Source: Caldilinea sp. CFX5 (GTDB lineage: Bacteria > Chloroflexota > Anaerolineae > Caldilineales > Caldilineaceae). Taken from it: a DNA stretch of 35,189 nt. Shown in pieces: positions 33,835 to 35,189 of the stretch (the first letter of the stretch is position 1; every line of letters begins with the position of its first letter). The position numbers and the translations under genes are program-made. Where the stretch lies: NCBI GenBank assembly GCA_021405325.1, contig QWII01000131.1, forward strand, positions 1 to 35,189, in the 5' to 3' direction. The notes below the pieces were generated by a model. That model was not told where the DNA came from. It was given only the letters and a program-made list of their open reading frames with translations, and did no database searches.

Positions 33835-34195
33835 CACCAAAGAAGAGGCTTTCCTGAAAGATATTCTGGAGGCCATCCGCCGAATCCAGGCTTATACCGA
33901 AGACATAGACTATGACGCCTTCTGCGCAGACATCAAAACGCAGGATGCGGTCATGCGCAATTTAGAGATTATCGGCGAGGCAGCCAAACAGCTTTCCGAA
34001 GCAGTGCGTCAACAAGCCCCACAGATTCCTTGGCGCAATATTGCGCGTATGCGCGATAAGCTCATTCATCACTACTTTGGTGTCAACCTTGATATTGTTT
34101 GGCATGTGGTTCAAGATGATCTAACCCCATTGATGACAGCCGTAGTGGGTATTTTGGCTATAACAGACTCCCCTAAAGACACCCAAAAGGGATAA
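33827..34195 (+). CDS. hepT: HepT-type HEPN ribonuclease toxin
   Basis: 122 residues of DUF86/HepT: DILEAIRRIQAYTEDIDYDA, AVMRNLEIIGEAAKQLSEAV and the RNase motif Arg76-x4-His81-x-Tyr83 in RMRDKLIHHYFGV. The Tyr is the residue modified by MntA in known pairs. All required residues are present, so the pair should work. The C-terminal tail is polar and short. Confidence 0.88.
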   Translation: MSSTKEEAFLKDILEAIRRIQAYTEDIDYDAFCADIKTQDAVMRNLEIIGEAAKQLSEAVRQQAPQIPWRNIARMRDKLIHHYFGVNLDIVWHVVQDDLTPLMTAVVGILAITDSPKDTQKG

Positions 34196-34200
34196 GTAAA

Positions 34201-34255
34201 CGGCCTGACCACCCTCCTCGACAAGGTGTGACGTGCGCAACCGCACCGCCCCGCT
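34201..34255 (+). repeat. Family B cassette repeat B6 (left part only)
   Basis: GGCCTGACCACCCTCCTCG, ACAAGGTGTGACGTGCGCAA and CCGCACCGCCCCGCT match the left half of B; the right half is replaced by the promoter at 34258. Confidence 0.6.
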
Positions 34256-34257
34256 CA

Positions 34258-34286
34258 TTGACCAAACCCCAAATTTCGCCTATACT
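34258..34286 (+). promoter_or_regulatory. Cassette promoter of the brnT pair
   Basis: TTGACC (34258-34263), a 17-nt spacer and TATACT (34281-34286); sister of the promoter at 33446-33474. Confidence 0.8.
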
Positions 34287-34348
34287 TTCTGTAGAATGAG
34301 CAGCCATGAGTGAAGTGCGAACACGATGCTGAACATTAATGTATCGCT

Positions 34349-34621
34349 ATGAATTTCGAGTGGGACGAAAACAAAGCCAAGGCGAACTTTGCAAAGCACC
34401 GGGTCTCTTTTGATGAAGCAAAGACTGTTTTCGTTGACCCATTCTATGTTGATTTCTACGATCCTGATCATTCTGCTGATGAAGAGCGCTATATCATCAT
34501 TGGAGAATCACAGCAGGGGCGCTTGTTAGTGGTCTCCTAGACCGAACGGCAACAGAAGACGCGGTTAAGTAGTGCGCGGGAAGCAACGCGCCGGGAAAAG
34601 GATGCCTATGCAGAAGGTTGA
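34349..34621 (+). pseudogene. brnT: BrnT-family toxin interrupted by an amber codon
   Basis: MNFEWDENKAKANFAKHRVS, FDEAKTVFVDPF, DEERYIIIGESQQGRLLVVS, then TAG at 34538-34540, then TERQQKTRLSSAREATRREK in the same frame to a TGA at 34619-34621. BrnT proteins normally have Tyr or His before TER, so the codon has changed to TAG and separates the C-terminal part (RLxSARxAT) that carries conserved Arg residues. The product would be a 63-residue fragment, probably inactive. Start chosen by similarity. Confidence 0.8.
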
Positions 34622-34847
34622 ACCCGAGATGGTCGATGATCTCCGGCCAGAATATGACCTAAAAAGCCTGCGCGTGCGAAAAGTTGGCCCGCAACGCGCC
34701 GGCTTTGGCGGACATTTTGTCCAACTAGCCCTCGATGTCGCCGAGGTGTTCCCAGATGCCGACGCGGTGAATGAAGCGTTGCGCTTTTTAATTCGCATTA
34801 CCCGCGAAAATCAGCTTGCACTCTCTGGGGTCAACAAGGGAGCATGA
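34602..34847 (+). CDS. Antitoxin partner of BrnT
   Basis: 81 residues from ATG 34602 (or 79 from ATG 34608), overlapping the end of the brnT frame. MVDDLRPEYDLKSLRVRKVG and FPDADAVNEALRFLIRITRE match the short partners found after brnT in cyanobacteria and Chloroflexota (usually written DVAEVFPDxxxVNEALR). It should bind the toxin and the operator. It remains intact though the toxin is broken, the order expected when a toxin is lost first. Confidence 0.75.
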   Translation: MPMQKVEPEMVDDLRPEYDLKSLRVRKVGPQRAGFGGHFVQLALDVAEVFPDADAVNEALRFLIRITRENQLALSGVNKGA

Positions 34848-34986
34848 GTGAAGGATAGCTTTCGGTTGCTGATCGTAATTCGTCATTCCATATTCGGCTC
34901 CCTTGAGTTTACCCTCCTATCATTTGCACCGACGGGCAAGCGAAAGTAACGATCTCAATCTGTACGTCACTACGCACCCAATGGCA
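34848..34986. other. Non-coding gap
   Basis: About 140 bp between the last antitoxin and repeat B7. I see no gene, promoter or hairpin of note. Confidence 0.5.
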
Positions 34987-35090
34987 GTAGACCGCCTTCA
35001 TAGACAAGGTTGCTATGTGAACAAGCGCAACGCCCCGCTGTCACCCTGCCCCGGTTCGCGGCACGCGCCGGTCGACCAGCCCAGCCTTGC
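34987..35090 (+). repeat. Family B cassette repeat B7
   Basis: Nearly complete copy: GTAGACCGCCTTCATAGACA, GCAACGCCCCGCTGTCACCC, CGGTTCGCGGCACGCGCCGG and TCGACCAGCCCAGCC. It ends where the inverted repeat R3 begins. Confidence 0.7.
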
Positions 35091-35092
35091 CT

Positions 35093-35189
35093 ATGGGAGT
35101 TAGGAATTTGTTTCGGTAATCGTAGGTGCGGTTTGTAACCGCACGGTTCCCAGGGAGCAAGTGCGGTTACAAACCGCACCTACGATTAC
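35093..35189. repeat. Dispersed palindrome R3, inverted copy of R2
   Basis: All 97 bases equal the reverse complement of 9091-9158 joined to 9191-9219. The palindrome arms are 35116-35144 and 35161-35189, and the window stops exactly at the arm's end, so the element may continue or the contig may break here. Confidence 0.92.

Noticed and set aside
30824..34540. Recoding of TAG as an amino acid, suggested by two in-frame ambers
   Set aside because: The replaced residues differ (Trp; Tyr or His), and intact genes nearby such as mntA, the subtilase and the ParB-like gene end in TAG.

Overview
The window looks like a piece of a Chloroflexota genome (Caldilineae/Anaerolineae-like), probably from a metagenome. 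That is an inference from the gene families: a large BTAD-NB-ARC-TPR regulator, ParB-like and tandem GNAT proteins, a CARDB-repeat subtilase, Rpn nucleases and many small toxin-antitoxin pairs. It is also inferred from the style of the dispersed palindromes (GTAGGTGCGGTTTG-type, GACCTGTCAGGTTT-type, TTACGCA-type) and tandem repeats between genes. No rRNA, tRNA or CRISPR array was seen.

Left part (1-14,300), ordinary chromosome. A 1,081-residue AfsR/MalT-like regulator faces a leftward group: a ParB-fold protein, a GNAT acetyltransferase and a tandem-GNAT protein. More leftward genes follow: an internally duplicated His-rich membrane protein, a membrane-anchored secreted protein, a trimmed methyltransferase coupled to a homocysteine S-methyltransferase-like enzyme, and a lipoprotein of the AOC/dirigent barrel type. 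A rightward operon at 10,090-12,945 encodes small and large UxaA-family dehydratase subunits, a Cys-rich unknown protein and an AAC(3)-fold acetyltransferase coupled through a TTGA overlap. An Rpn-type PD-(D/E)XK nuclease follows.

Middle (14,320-22,052): one 2,559-residue secreted subtilase carries an FnIII domain, a jelly-roll domain and about 15 CARDB repeats, and ends in a clear intrinsic terminator.

Right part (22,076-35,189), the most interesting. A leftward integron integrase (intI) keeps the IntI-specific insert but is cut off before the HxxR and Tyr part of its active site. A near-consensus promoter upstream of it points away from it, and a roughly 12-kb array follows in which every gene is on the + strand. 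The first units (SLATT/RipA-like membrane protein, TIR-transmembrane protein, nuclease-toxin-like gene plus DUF2283, double caspase/CHAT protein, RelE pair) are separated by five imperfect palindromes with AAC at the left end and GTT at the right end. Three of these share one unpaired A at the same place in the stem, as attC sites do. Later units (retropepsin-like pair, CopG antitoxin, MazEF, HNH, MntA-HepT, BrnT pair) are separated by a second family of repeats, B1-B7. I read the region as a degenerating chromosomal integron or cassette array rich in defence and toxin-antitoxin genes. Several cassettes are broken: an Rpn fragment with an amber codon, a frameshifted HNH gene and an amber in brnT.

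The last 97 bases match, in inverted orientation and without mismatch, a repeat at 9,091-9,219 apart from one 32-bp internal duplication there. Several tandem or palindromic repeats of intergenic type also lie in frame inside the regulator and the subtilase, where they encode linkers.
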